64,000 nucleotides of DNA, from positions 620,001 through 684,000 of the forward strand of contig NZ_JARHUE010000001.1 in NCBI RefSeq assembly GCF_029222905.1. The letters run 5' to 3'. Every line of letters begins with the position of its first letter. The first letter of the stretch is position 1. The notes beneath the pieces were generated by a model that ran no database searches, had not been told where the DNA came from, and worked only from the letters and a program-made list of their open reading frames with translations. Shown here one piece after another: positions 8,788 through 16,474 of this stretch. The position numbers and the translations under genes were made by a program. Origin of the DNA: Neptuniibacter sp. CAU 1671 (lineage in GTDB: Bacteria; Pseudomonadota; Gammaproteobacteria; Pseudomonadales; Balneatricaceae).

Positions 8788-9540
8788 ATGAGCCCGAAAA
8801 TTCTAGATTCAGCCGAGTTGGATGCACGCGAACAGGTCATGCTCCGATCAGCATTCCAGCTCATCGCCGAAGAAGGTGTCAGCGGACTTACCATCGACAA
8901 ACTGGTGAATCGTATCCCCTATTCCAAAGGCACGGTTTACAACCATTTTTCTGGCAAAGAGGACCTGCTGACCGGGCTGTGCATTGAAGCACTCGAACAC
9001 CTGTCACACCTGTTCCAGCGCGCCGCCGCCTATCCCGGCAACAGCCGCGAAAGGATTACCGCCATTGGTTTTGCTTACATGCTGCACGCTCAGATAAATC
9101 CCGTCGCTTTTATGCTGGTGATTACCGCGAAAACCCCTTCCATCTGGGAAAAAACCAGTGATAAACGCCAGCAAGCCTATCAGCAGAAGGAAGACCAGCT
9201 ACTACAGGTCTTTCTGCAAGTCATCTGCGATGCCATCAGTGTCGGGGATCTGAGCTTACCAGCCTCTTTCAGTGAATCGGACGTGGCATTTGCGCTCTGG
9301 GCCAACTGTTTTGGCACCATCGCCCTGCTGCAGGAAGATCTTGAGCGCTGTGCTGTGCGGCAGAACATAGAGATGGAACCAGCCGTACTGCGCCACTGCA
9401 GCCTGTTACTGAACAGTTTTGGCTGGCTACCACTGCATCAGAACCCTGAACCTACCATCGAACAACTAAAAACCGGCCTGTTTAAAGCAGAAATTGAACA
9501 GCTCGAACAACGCTTAACCGCCAAAGGACAACCACTATGA
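8788..9540 (+). CDS. TetR/AcrR-family transcriptional regulator
   Basis: A 250-residue protein with an N-terminal TetR helix-turn-helix (about 20-65; GLTIDKLVNRIPYSKGTVYN then HFSGKEDLL). The C-terminal ligand domain is longer than the usual 190-220 residues and ends in a Glu/Gln-rich helix. It overlaps the MMPL permease gene by four bases (ATGA), so regulator and transporter are co-translated, as expected for a local repressor of an export operon. Autoregulation is suggested by the palindrome at 8757-8769. The ligand is unknown, though the transport partners suggest a hydrophobic or lipid-like inducer. Confidence 0.92.
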   Translation: MSPKILDSAELDAREQVMLRSAFQLIAEEGVSGLTIDKLVNRIPYSKGTVYNHFSGKEDLLTGLCIEALEHLSHLFQRAAAYPGNSRERITAIGFAYMLHAQINPVAFMLVITAKTPSIWEKTSDKRQQAYQQKEDQLLQVFLQVICDAISVGDLSLPASFSESDVAFALWANCFGTIALLQEDLERCAVRQNIEMEPAVLRHCSLLLNSFGWLPLHQNPEPTIEQLKTGLFKAEIEQLEQRLTAKGQPL

Positions 9541-11885
9541 AGGAGCAACTATTTCGATTTGTACTCAGGCATCCGGTCTGGGTGGTTGTCATCAGCCTGA
9601 CGCTGGCCATTCTCAGTGCGGCCGGAGCACAATTTCTGGTATTCAAAAGTGATTACCGGGTGTTTTTCAGCGATGCCAACCCGCAACTGACCGCCTTTGA
9701 ACAGATGCAGAAACGCTACAGTAAAAGTGACAATGTCTCTTTTATTGTCTCCCCTGCTGATGGTCAGATCTTTACACCCCGCACCCTGACGGCATTGCAG
9801 ACCCTGACAGATGAAGCCTGGCAACTGCCGTACTCGACCCGGGTCGATTCCATCACCAATTTCCAGTACACCTGGGCTGAAGATGATGACATGGTGGTCG
9901 AAGATCTGATCAGCGACCCTCAGTCTCTGACACCGGACCAACTGGCAGAGCGCCTTCAGATTGCCCTGAATGAACCCCTGCTGCTCAACAAACTGATCTC
10001 AGAGCAGGCCCATGTCAGCGTGGTGAATGTCACCATCCAGCTACCAGGTCAGAATCTGGTGGTTGAAGTGCCCGAAGTGGTCACTAAGGCACGTGAAATT
10101 CAGGCCTCGCTGATGGCTGAATATCCAGAGATCAATATTCAGCTCAGTGGCATGGTGGTGATGAACAACAGTTTTGCGGAAGCGTCCCTGCACGATAACG
10201 CAACCCTGGTCCCACTGATGTTTGCCGTGGTCATTCTGAGCATGATTGTGTTGTTGCGCACCTTCAGCGGCACCTTCGCAACGGTAGTCATTATCCTGCT
10301 CTCGATTACCGCCACCATGGGGCTGGCAGGCTGGGCCGGTTATTACCTGACGGGGCCTTCGGCAACCACACCGATTATGGTGTTGACGCTGGTTGTCGCG
10401 GATTGTGTGCATATTCTCAGCAGTGTTTATTACGATATGCGTCAGGGCAAAAGCAAAGAGGACGCGATTTACAACAGTCTGCGCATTAATTTTCAGCCGG
10501 TCTTCCTCACCAGCATCACCACCGCGATCGGTTTTCTGAGTCTCAATTTTTCCGACTCACCCCCGTTCCGCGACCTTGGTACCATGGTCGCCACCGGCGT
10601 GATGCTTGCCTTCGTGCTGTCCGTCACGCTGTTCCCGGCACTGCTGAAACTACTGCCACTACGGGTCAGTGTAAAAACAGACGACTCTCTTACCGCCATG
10701 CAACGGCTGGGGGACTGGGTAATCCGTCAGCGCCGTCTGCTGTTACCGGTCACGGCTGTGATGATGGGGGGGCTGATCTTCTTTATGCCGCAGAACGAAA
10801 TCAACGATGATTTTGTGAAGTATTTTGATGAATCTGTGCCCTTCCGTCAGGCCACTGATTATCTGCAGGAAAACCTGTCCGGCATGACCTATCTGGAAAT
10901 TTCGCTGGAAAGCGGCGAAAGCAGCGGCATCAACCAGCCGCGCTTTCTGCACCTGATGGGTGATCTGACCGAATGGTTGCGTCAGCAACCGGAGGTGGAT
11001 CACGTGCAGAGCCTCAGCGATATTCTCAAGCGTCTGAACAAGAATATGCACGGCGATGATGCCAGTTATTATCGTTTGCCGGATGAGCGTGAACTCAGCG
11101 CCCAGTATCTGCTGCTGTACGAGATGTCACTGCCCTACGGGCTTGATCTCAATAATCAGCTCAATGTGGACAAATCTTCCACCCGTCTGATTGTGACCAC
11201 CCATAACCTGACCAGCCAGGAGCTGATCGATCTGGAACAACGGGTTAAAGACTGGGTCACCGCACAGGACACACCCTACAGCCTGCAGATTGCCAGCCCG
11301 AGCATCATGTTTGCTCATATTGGCCAGCGCAATGTACACAGCATGCTGCTGGGCGTGGTATTTGCCCTGATTCTGATCTCCCTGCTGCTGGGTATCGCGC
11401 TTAAATCCGTGCGTTTTGGTCTGATCAGTCTGCTGCCAAACATCACCCCTGCCGCCATGGGTTTTGGTGTCTGGTATCTGCTGGATGGCCGGGTTGGTCT
11501 GGGTCTCTCGGTCGTCGCCGGAATGACCATGGGGATTGTGGTGGATGATACGGTGCACTTTCTCAGCAAATACCTGCGCGCCCGCCGGGAACATGGTTAT
11601 AACAGTCAGGAAGCGGTGGCTTATGCCTTCAGCAGTGTAGGTAAAGCCCTCTGGGTCACCACCGCCGTGTTGATTGCCGGTTTTATGGTGCTGGCCCAGT
11701 CCACGTTCAAAGTGAATGCAGATATGGGCTTGCTCACTGCAATCACCATCTTTATAGCCCTGGTGGTGGACTTTTTGTTCCTGCCACCGCTGCTGATGCT
11801 GCTTGACCGTTCACCCGTAAAAGCCCACAGCACTCAGCCCTCTGCAACTTCAGGAGAAAACAATGCTACGCAACAACCACTCTAA
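9537..11885 (+). CDS. MMPL/RND-superfamily inner-membrane transporter
   Basis: A 782-residue permease with duplicated RND architecture. TM1 is near 12-35, followed by a periplasmic loop to about 215, then a TM bundle to about 380; TM7 is near 405, followed by a second periplasmic loop to about 600 and a second TM bundle to about 765. Each half has the acidic TM4 signature of COG1033-type exporters (VVADCVHIL and VVDDTVHFLSKY). Such proteins (HpnN, MmpL, predicted RND exporters) move lipids or other hydrophobes using the proton motive force. It overlaps its regulator (four bases) and the LolA-like gene (23 bases). No membrane-fusion protein is encoded; the LolA-like and outer-membrane proteins next to it may instead carry substrate across the periplasm. 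Confidence 0.9.
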   Translation: MKEQLFRFVLRHPVWVVVISLTLAILSAAGAQFLVFKSDYRVFFSDANPQLTAFEQMQKRYSKSDNVSFIVSPADGQIFTPRTLTALQTLTDEAWQLPYSTRVDSITNFQYTWAEDDDMVVEDLISDPQSLTPDQLAERLQIALNEPLLLNKLISEQAHVSVVNVTIQLPGQNLVVEVPEVVTKAREIQASLMAEYPEINIQLSGMVVMNNSFAEASLHDNATLVPLMFAVVILSMIVLLRTFSGTFATVVIILLSITATMGLAGWAGYYLTGPSATTPIMVLTLVVADCVHILSSVYYDMRQGKSKEDAIYNSLRINFQPVFLTSITTAIGFLSLNFSDSPPFRDLGTMVATGVMLAFVLSVTLFPALLKLLPLRVSVKTDDSLTAMQRLGDWVIRQRRLLLPVTAVMMGGLIFFMPQNEINDDFVKYFDESVPFRQATDYLQENLSGMTYLEISLESGESSGINQPRFLHLMGDLTEWLRQQPEVDHVQSLSDILKRLNKNMHGDDASYYRLPDERELSAQYLLLYEMSLPYGLDLNNQLNVDKSSTRLIVTTHNLTSQELIDLEQRVKDWVTAQDTPYSLQIASPSIMFAHIGQRNVHSMLLGVVFALILISLLLGIALKSVRFGLISLLPNITPAAMGFGVWYLLDGRVGLGLSVVAGMTMGIVVDDTVHFLSKYLRARREHGYNSQEAVAYAFSSVGKALWVTTAVLIAGFMVLAQSTFKVNADMGLLTAITIFIALVVDFLFLPPLLMLLDRSPVKAHSTQPSATSGENNATQQPL

Positions 11886-12663
11886 AGTGATTTTGCTGAT
11901 GGCGCTTTGCCTCAGCGCCAGCCAGGTGATGGCCGAAACCGCCGAAGAAAAAGGACTGCGCATTGCCAAAGCAGCCAAAGCCCGTGATCAGGGGTGGCAG
12001 AGCAGTCAGGCTGATATGGCGATGATTCTGCGCAACAGTGAAGGTCAGGAAAGTCGCCGTGCGCTGCGCATCAAAACCCTGGAAATCCAGAATGATGGTG
12101 ACAAAAGTCTGACCATCTTTGACCACCCGGCAGATGTGAAGGGCACCGCGTTTCTGAGTTTCTCCCATCCGATTGAAGCCGATGAGCAGTGGCTTTACCT
12201 GCCAGCACTGAAACGGGTGAAACGGATCGCCTCACGTAACAAATCCGGTCCGTTTATGGGTTCCGAATTTGCCTACGAAGATCTGGCCTCCTTTGAAGTG
12301 GAAAAATACCGCTACCGCTACCTGCGTGATGAAAACTGCCCGGAGCAGACGCTAGAGTGTTATGTGGCAGAGTACTATCCGAATGACCCTAACTCAGGTT
12401 ATACGCGGCAGATTGTCTGGCTGGATAAAACCGAATACCGGCCCTGGAAGATCGAGTTTTATGACCGCAAAGATGCCTTGCTGAAAACCCTGACACACCA
12501 TGATTATAAGCAATACCTGAACCATTACTGGCGTCCAGACAGTATGCTGATGGAAAACCATCAGACCGGCAAAAGCACCGAACTGACATGGGAAAACTAC
12601 CGTTTTCAGTCCGGCCTGACGGAAGACGACTTTAATCAGAACAGTCTGAAACGGGCACGCTAA
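11863..12663 (+). CDS. LolA-like outer-membrane lipoprotein-sorting-family periplasmic protein
   Basis: A 266-residue protein with a signal peptide (hydrophobic ILLMALCLSASQVMA, cleavage after AETA or nearby). The mature part fits the LolA-like family that accompanies MMPL permeases: ADMAMILRNSEGQ, FDHPADVKGTAFLSF, WLYLPALKRVKRIAS, GPFMGSEFAYEDL and a C-terminal LTWENYRFQSGL. This half-barrel fold binds acyl chains. AGGAG lies 7 bases before the ATG at 11863, which is inside the end of the permease gene. Proposed role: periplasmic carrier for the substrate extruded by the MMPL protein. The substrate is not identifiable from sequence. Confidence 0.85.
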   Translation: MLRNNHSKVILLMALCLSASQVMAETAEEKGLRIAKAAKARDQGWQSSQADMAMILRNSEGQESRRALRIKTLEIQNDGDKSLTIFDHPADVKGTAFLSFSHPIEADEQWLYLPALKRVKRIASRNKSGPFMGSEFAYEDLASFEVEKYRYRYLRDENCPEQTLECYVAEYYPNDPNSGYTRQIVWLDKTEYRPWKIEFYDRKDALLKTLTHHDYKQYLNHYWRPDSMLMENHQTGKSTELTWENYRFQSGLTEDDFNQNSLKRAR

Positions 12664-12666
12664 ACC

Positions 12667-13860
12667 ATGTTAAAACCGCTTCTCAGTGTACTCACCTGCA
12701 CCAGCCTGCTCTGGTCTATCACCGGACAGGCTGTGTCTCTGTCTGGCAGTATTGCGGGTGAATTACGTTATTACCCCGATCAGGGTCTGTATACCGATCA
12801 GGATTATCAGACCGGTTTGTCTCTGTCTGCTCAGCCTGAGTTTTACTGGGCATCTGAATCTGGCAATGACAGCCTGTTGTTCACCCCCTTTATCCGACTT
12901 GACCAGTGGGATGCAGAACGCAGCCATGCTGATATTCGCGATCTGAGCTGGATTCATGTAGGCGATGACTGGGAGCTGCGCACCGGTATTCGACGGGTGT
13001 TCTGGGGTGTCACAGAATTTCAGCATCTGGTCGATGTCATCAATCAGACCGATGCAGTGGAAGATCTGGACGGAGAAGACAAGCTGGGCCAGCCGATGCT
13101 TAACCTGTCGCTGGTCAATGACTGGGGCATCGTGGATCTGTTCCTGCTGACAGGTTTTCGGGAGCGCACCTTTGCCGGCTCTGAGGGTCGGCTGCGCCCG
13201 GCCCTGCCTGTTATCGAAAAACGGGCTGAGTATGAATCTGCGGCAGAAGAGAAACATCTGGATACCGCCCTGCGCTGGAGCAACAGCTATGATCTGGTGG
13301 ATCTGGGACTGTACTGGTTTCATGGTACGCAACGTGATCCGGAGCTACAGCTGACACTGGAAGAGGGTGTACCTGTATTGACCCCGTATTACCCGCAAAT
13401 GGACCAGTTTGGGCTTGATCTTCAAGCCACACTGGACAGTTGGCTGTGGAAACTGGAACTGCTTTACCGTGACAGCCGCGCGGATGATTTCTGGGCGCTG
13501 CAGGGGGGCTTTGAGTACACCCTGTATGGCATTGCGGACTCTGCTGCCGACCTGGGTTTACTGATGGAATATGGCTGGGATCAGCGCGGTACTAGGGCCA
13601 GCTCAACCTTCCAGCGGGATCTGTTTGTCGGTGCCCGACTGGCTCTGAATGATGCCGCCAGCAGCGAGCTGCTGTTTGGTGTTGGCCATGACCTGGATTA
13701 CCAGAGCCAGTCCGTGGTGTTTGAAGCCAGCCGTCGGTTGGGAGGGTACTGGAGAATCAGTCTGGATGGACGTTTCTTCAGTGCCGATGAGCCAGTGGAC
13801 CCACTCTATCAACTGCGCCGTGACGATCATCTGCAACTGACGCTGGAACGTTACTTCTGA
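12667..13860 (+). CDS. Predicted outer-membrane beta-barrel protein of the MMPL operon
   Basis: A 397-residue protein with a signal peptide (about 1-23, ending GQAVS). The rest is dense in alternating aromatic/hydrophobic strands (ELRYYPDQG, WELRTGIRRVFWG, DLFLLTGFRER, YWRISLDGRFF) and ends in Phe (LTLERYF), the usual BamA-recognised C-terminal signature. It starts three bases after the LolA-like stop. I do not recognise a named family; it resembles DUF1302/alginate-export-type barrels only in general pattern. The context suggests the outer-membrane end of a lipid or hydrophobe export route. Its last 10 bases overlap the convergent protease gene. Confidence 0.75.
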   Translation: MLKPLLSVLTCTSLLWSITGQAVSLSGSIAGELRYYPDQGLYTDQDYQTGLSLSAQPEFYWASESGNDSLLFTPFIRLDQWDAERSHADIRDLSWIHVGDDWELRTGIRRVFWGVTEFQHLVDVINQTDAVEDLDGEDKLGQPMLNLSLVNDWGIVDLFLLTGFRERTFAGSEGRLRPALPVIEKRAEYESAAEEKHLDTALRWSNSYDLVDLGLYWFHGTQRDPELQLTLEEGVPVLTPYYPQMDQFGLDLQATLDSWLWKLELLYRDSRADDFWALQGGFEYTLYGIADSAADLGLLMEYGWDQRGTRASSTFQRDLFVGARLALNDAASSELLFGVGHDLDYQSQSVVFEASRRLGGYWRISLDGRFFSADEPVDPLYQLRRDDHLQLTLERYF

Positions 13861-14615
13861 GGTTTATCAACCTCTTGTGCCTGTTGCTGTTCCAGCATCT
13901 GCGCTTCAATCTCATCCAGGCGTTTCAGCTCATCCTGCAGCGCCTGGTATTTTTCTGGTTCCCAGATAATCTGACGGTTGTCCCGGTCAAGCTCATAGCG
14001 GGCATGGTAAAGAAAATCCATGCCCAGCAGGCCATTGGTACTCTGTGAGCCACCTTTGAAATCAATCACGCCGGCCCGAACATTCTTGATCTTGTAAGGC
14101 CCGATCTCGATCCGATCCAGATTGATCGCTTCGGTCTGCACCCGACGGCCATCCGCCACCCGGGCATAACCCGATGGCAGATACTGCGCCCGCAGACCAC
14201 TGATCGCTTCCTTGTGCAGTACCGTGGAGGTCGCTCCGGTATCCATCACCAGCTGCAATGTCAGATTACGTGAGCCATACACCACCTTTACCGGCACTGT
14301 GATCCGGTTATGGTGCATACCCACCGGGGTGATCCAGTCCTGCATGACATTAATGATCTGCTGGCGGTTATATTTCAGCTGTTGCTGCCAGTCCTGGTAC
14401 TGCCGTCGTTGCTGCAGCGCCTGCCGTGATTGAGCATCAAGCCGGTCCCCCTCTTCCTCACGCACATCCAGTTGATCTCTGAAGCGCGGTGGCACCTTGC
14501 TGTACTGATCAACAAACACCTTACGGCCATTGTCATCCACATACTGATAGATTTTGGCTTCTGCCGACAACGGCAGGACCAATAACATCAGAGAAAAAAG
14601 GCATACACGCATCAC
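13851..14615 (-). CDS. DUF4124 plus retropepsin-like aspartic protease, periplasmic
   Basis: A 254-residue protein: signal peptide 1-20, a DUF4124-like segment (KIYQYVDDNGRKVFVDQYS), a charged linker, then a single-lobe retropepsin-like domain with catalytic motif MDTGATSTVLH (about 130-140) and the second conserved motif GLLGMDFL near 195-202. The C-terminus is a Glu/Gln-rich helix. Single-lobe proteases of this type act as dimers. It overlaps DUF945 upstream by four bases and the convergent barrel gene by ten. The target is unknown; the signal peptide points to envelope protein processing. Confidence 0.82.
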   Translation of the reverse strand: MMRVCLFSLMLLVLPLSAEAKIYQYVDDNGRKVFVDQYSKVPPRFRDQLDVREEEGDRLDAQSRQALQQRRQYQDWQQQLKYNRQQIINVMQDWITPVGMHHNRITVPVKVVYGSRNLTLQLVMDTGATSTVLHKEAISGLRAQYLPSGYARVADGRRVQTEAINLDRIEIGPYKIKNVRAGVIDFKGGSQSTNGLLGMDFLYHARYELDRDNRQIIWEPEKYQALQDELKRLDEIEAQMLEQQQAQEVDKPQK

Positions 14616-15916
14616 AACCTCCCAAGCGGGATCTCATTGACCTTGAGCTCACCCTGTTCAAGTTGCAGATGGCTGATCAGACGACCACCCTGCTCAATCA
14701 GATAACCCTGCGCTTTCAGGTTATCAAGCTGTTCGGTCAGTTGCTCATCCTGAACCGTTTCCACCATTTCCGGATCAAACGTCAGCTCAACATTCATCAG
14801 CAGACGCCGTTTTAACAGATCCGGATCTTTCATCAACTCTTCCAACGCCAACGCAGCCAGCGTCAGATGCCCGGTAGCATCCAGTGCACCTTTATCAGAG
14901 ACAAGCTGGAACTGATTCAGTTGCAGATTGATACCTTCCTGCGTCAGTGCATCCAGCAGCGGCAGTAATACCATGGGATTGGCCATTTGTCGGGTTCGCA
15001 TCTGTGCGAGTGTCCCGGTCAGATCCATGGCAGCCGCCAGGTCCATATCCAGCTGGCTATCCAGTACCAGAGACTGGAAGTCAAACACCTTGCCACTGCC
15101 TTTGTCCTGCAGATGGATATCTTTCAGTTGGGTTAGATTATCAAATAACAGTCTGGGCGCCGCCGCTTCCTGTTTCAACTCCATACTCAGGGACTCAAAC
15201 TGCAGTTGGCTGCGTTGTGCATCCAGATTTAGCGGCTCAAGATTCAAACTCACATGGACAAATTCATACAATCCACTGTGCAGATCGGCACCCGGCTGCA
15301 GCCGTGCGTGCTGAGTCAGTGACAACCCCTGCAGACTCAGTTGCGCTTGTGCCTGCTGCAGCTCAAAGCCATCGAAATCCAGCGCCAGATTCAGCTCCTG
15401 CTGATGAAAACGGCCATCAGCCTGAAGCGCTCCCAACTGGAGAGAGCCCTGTTGCAGGGGCAGGTTCAGGGCAGGCATCTGCAGCGCAAAGGTGTGGCTG
15501 ATCGCCTGATGAAAAGGATCAAGGGTCAGTTCGAGTGTAAACAGAGGCAGCGAGTGGTTTGGGTTAACCTGCCATTGTTGCAAATGGTCCTGCAAGCGGC
15601 CCGGCGCAACGGTCATTCGATAGTCGGCGGTAAAAAAGCCGTTCTGCACCACCAGATCAAACGGAATCAGATCGCTGTCCAGCAGCGCCCTTAATTCGGT
15701 TAAGCTCTGGTCCAGTTCAACTTCAAGCCGATAGTGAGAAGAGAGAAAACCGCGCGACCCGATCAGATTCAGCGCCAGTGGATAGGGGCTTTCACGTTCC
15801 AGGCGATCAAGCTCATGCTCCAATGCCTGTTCAGCCTGCTGGCCGGTGTAGGAAACCCCGGCAGCATACCCGGCCAGTGCGATGACCACCAAAACCAACA
15901 GCGAAAATCGTTTCAT
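14612..15916 (-). CDS. DUF945 (YdgA-like) family protein
   Basis: A 434-residue protein with an N-terminal membrane anchor (FSLLVLVVIALAGYAAGV) followed by the YdgA/DUF945 pattern: ALEHELDRLE, an SRGFLSSHYRLEV motif typical of the family, and long amphipathic repeat-like strands. The C-terminal region has LKAQGYLIEQGGRLISHLQL, resembling the end of the domain. Most likely inner-membrane anchored with the bulk in the periplasm. The biochemical function of the family is not established. It is the fourth gene in a five-gene minus-strand unit and is translationally coupled (ATGA) to the protease. Confidence 0.8.
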   Translation of the reverse strand: MKRFSLLVLVVIALAGYAAGVSYTGQQAEQALEHELDRLERESPYPLALNLIGSRGFLSSHYRLEVELDQSLTELRALLDSDLIPFDLVVQNGFFTADYRMTVAPGRLQDHLQQWQVNPNHSLPLFTLELTLDPFHQAISHTFALQMPALNLPLQQGSLQLGALQADGRFHQQELNLALDFDGFELQQAQAQLSLQGLSLTQHARLQPGADLHSGLYEFVHVSLNLEPLNLDAQRSQLQFESLSMELKQEAAAPRLLFDNLTQLKDIHLQDKGSGKVFDFQSLVLDSQLDMDLAAAMDLTGTLAQMRTRQMANPMVLLPLLDALTQEGINLQLNQFQLVSDKGALDATGHLTLAALALEELMKDPDLLKRRLLMNVELTFDPEMVETVQDEQLTEQLDNLKAQGYLIEQGGRLISHLQLEQGELKVNEIPLGRL

Positions 15917-15966
15917 CGCTACCTCAATACTGCATCCTGCAGAACCTGTTCAAAGCGTTTACTGGC

Positions 15967-16077
15967 TCAGGCAAGGAAACCGGCCAGCCCTTTCAGCATA
16001 AATAGCATTACTACCAGCATAAATACCAGTGCCAGGCGCAGCATCCAGCAACGCATACAGGGTTGTTTACCTGCCAT
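15967..16077 (-). CDS. 36-residue single-pass membrane peptide
   Basis: The frame begins MAGKQPCMRCWMLRLALV and ends FLA with TGA at 15967. It consists of a short basic CxxC head followed by one strongly hydrophobic helix rich in Met/Leu/Val. It starts one base after the yciH stop, with AGGTGG seven bases before the ATG, a good ribosome site lying in the end of yciH. Translation is therefore plausible, and the CxxC-basic-TM layout is typical of small inner-membrane proteins. I do not recognise a family. Confidence 0.55.
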   Translation of the reverse strand: MAGKQPCMRCWMLRLALVFMLVVMLFMLKGLAGFLA

Positions 16078-16078
16078 T

Positions 16079-16474
16079 TCAGCCACCTGCCAGCTTCACA
16101 GTGAAACCCTCGTTTTCAAGCAACTGTTTCAGCTTGTCACGATGATCACCCTGAATTTCGATCACGCCGGCTTTCAGAGCGCCTCCTGTGCCGCAGCTCT
16201 TTTTCAGCCTGGCTGTCAGCTGTTTAAGTTGGGCATCGGGCAGTGGCACCCCGCTGATCGTGGTCACACCTTTACCCTTGCGGCCCGCGGTTTCCCGACG
16301 AATACGTACAATGCCGTCCAGTTTGCTCAGGCGCGCTTCATCCTCAAGCTGCGCGCAGCAACATTCCGCTACAGGTTCGCCACAACCGGGACAGAGATCG
16401 CCCTTTTCGGTGGAGTACACAAGCCCTTTTAACTGATCTGATAGTGACGCCAAAATACTGTCCTGCTGAAACAT
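16079..16474 (-). CDS. yciH: YciH/SUI1-family translation factor
   Basis: A 131-residue protein with a Cys-rich N-terminus (CPGCGEPVAECCC), then the SUI1/eIF1 domain from about residue 50 (VRIRRETAGRKGKGVTTISG, KLKQLLENEGF near the end). Bacterial YciH resembles eIF1 and influences initiation fidelity on non-canonical sites. The four-Cys N-terminal cluster (CxxC and CCC) suggests a metal-binding knuckle, which is also seen in some YciH proteins. The start codon directly abuts the stop of the upstream GGDEF-EAL gene. Confidence 0.88.
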   Translation of the reverse strand: MFQQDSILASLSDQLKGLVYSTEKGDLCPGCGEPVAECCCAQLEDEARLSKLDGIVRIRRETAGRKGKGVTTISGVPLPDAQLKQLTARLKKSCGTGGALKAGVIEIQGDHRDKLKQLLENEGFTVKLAGG

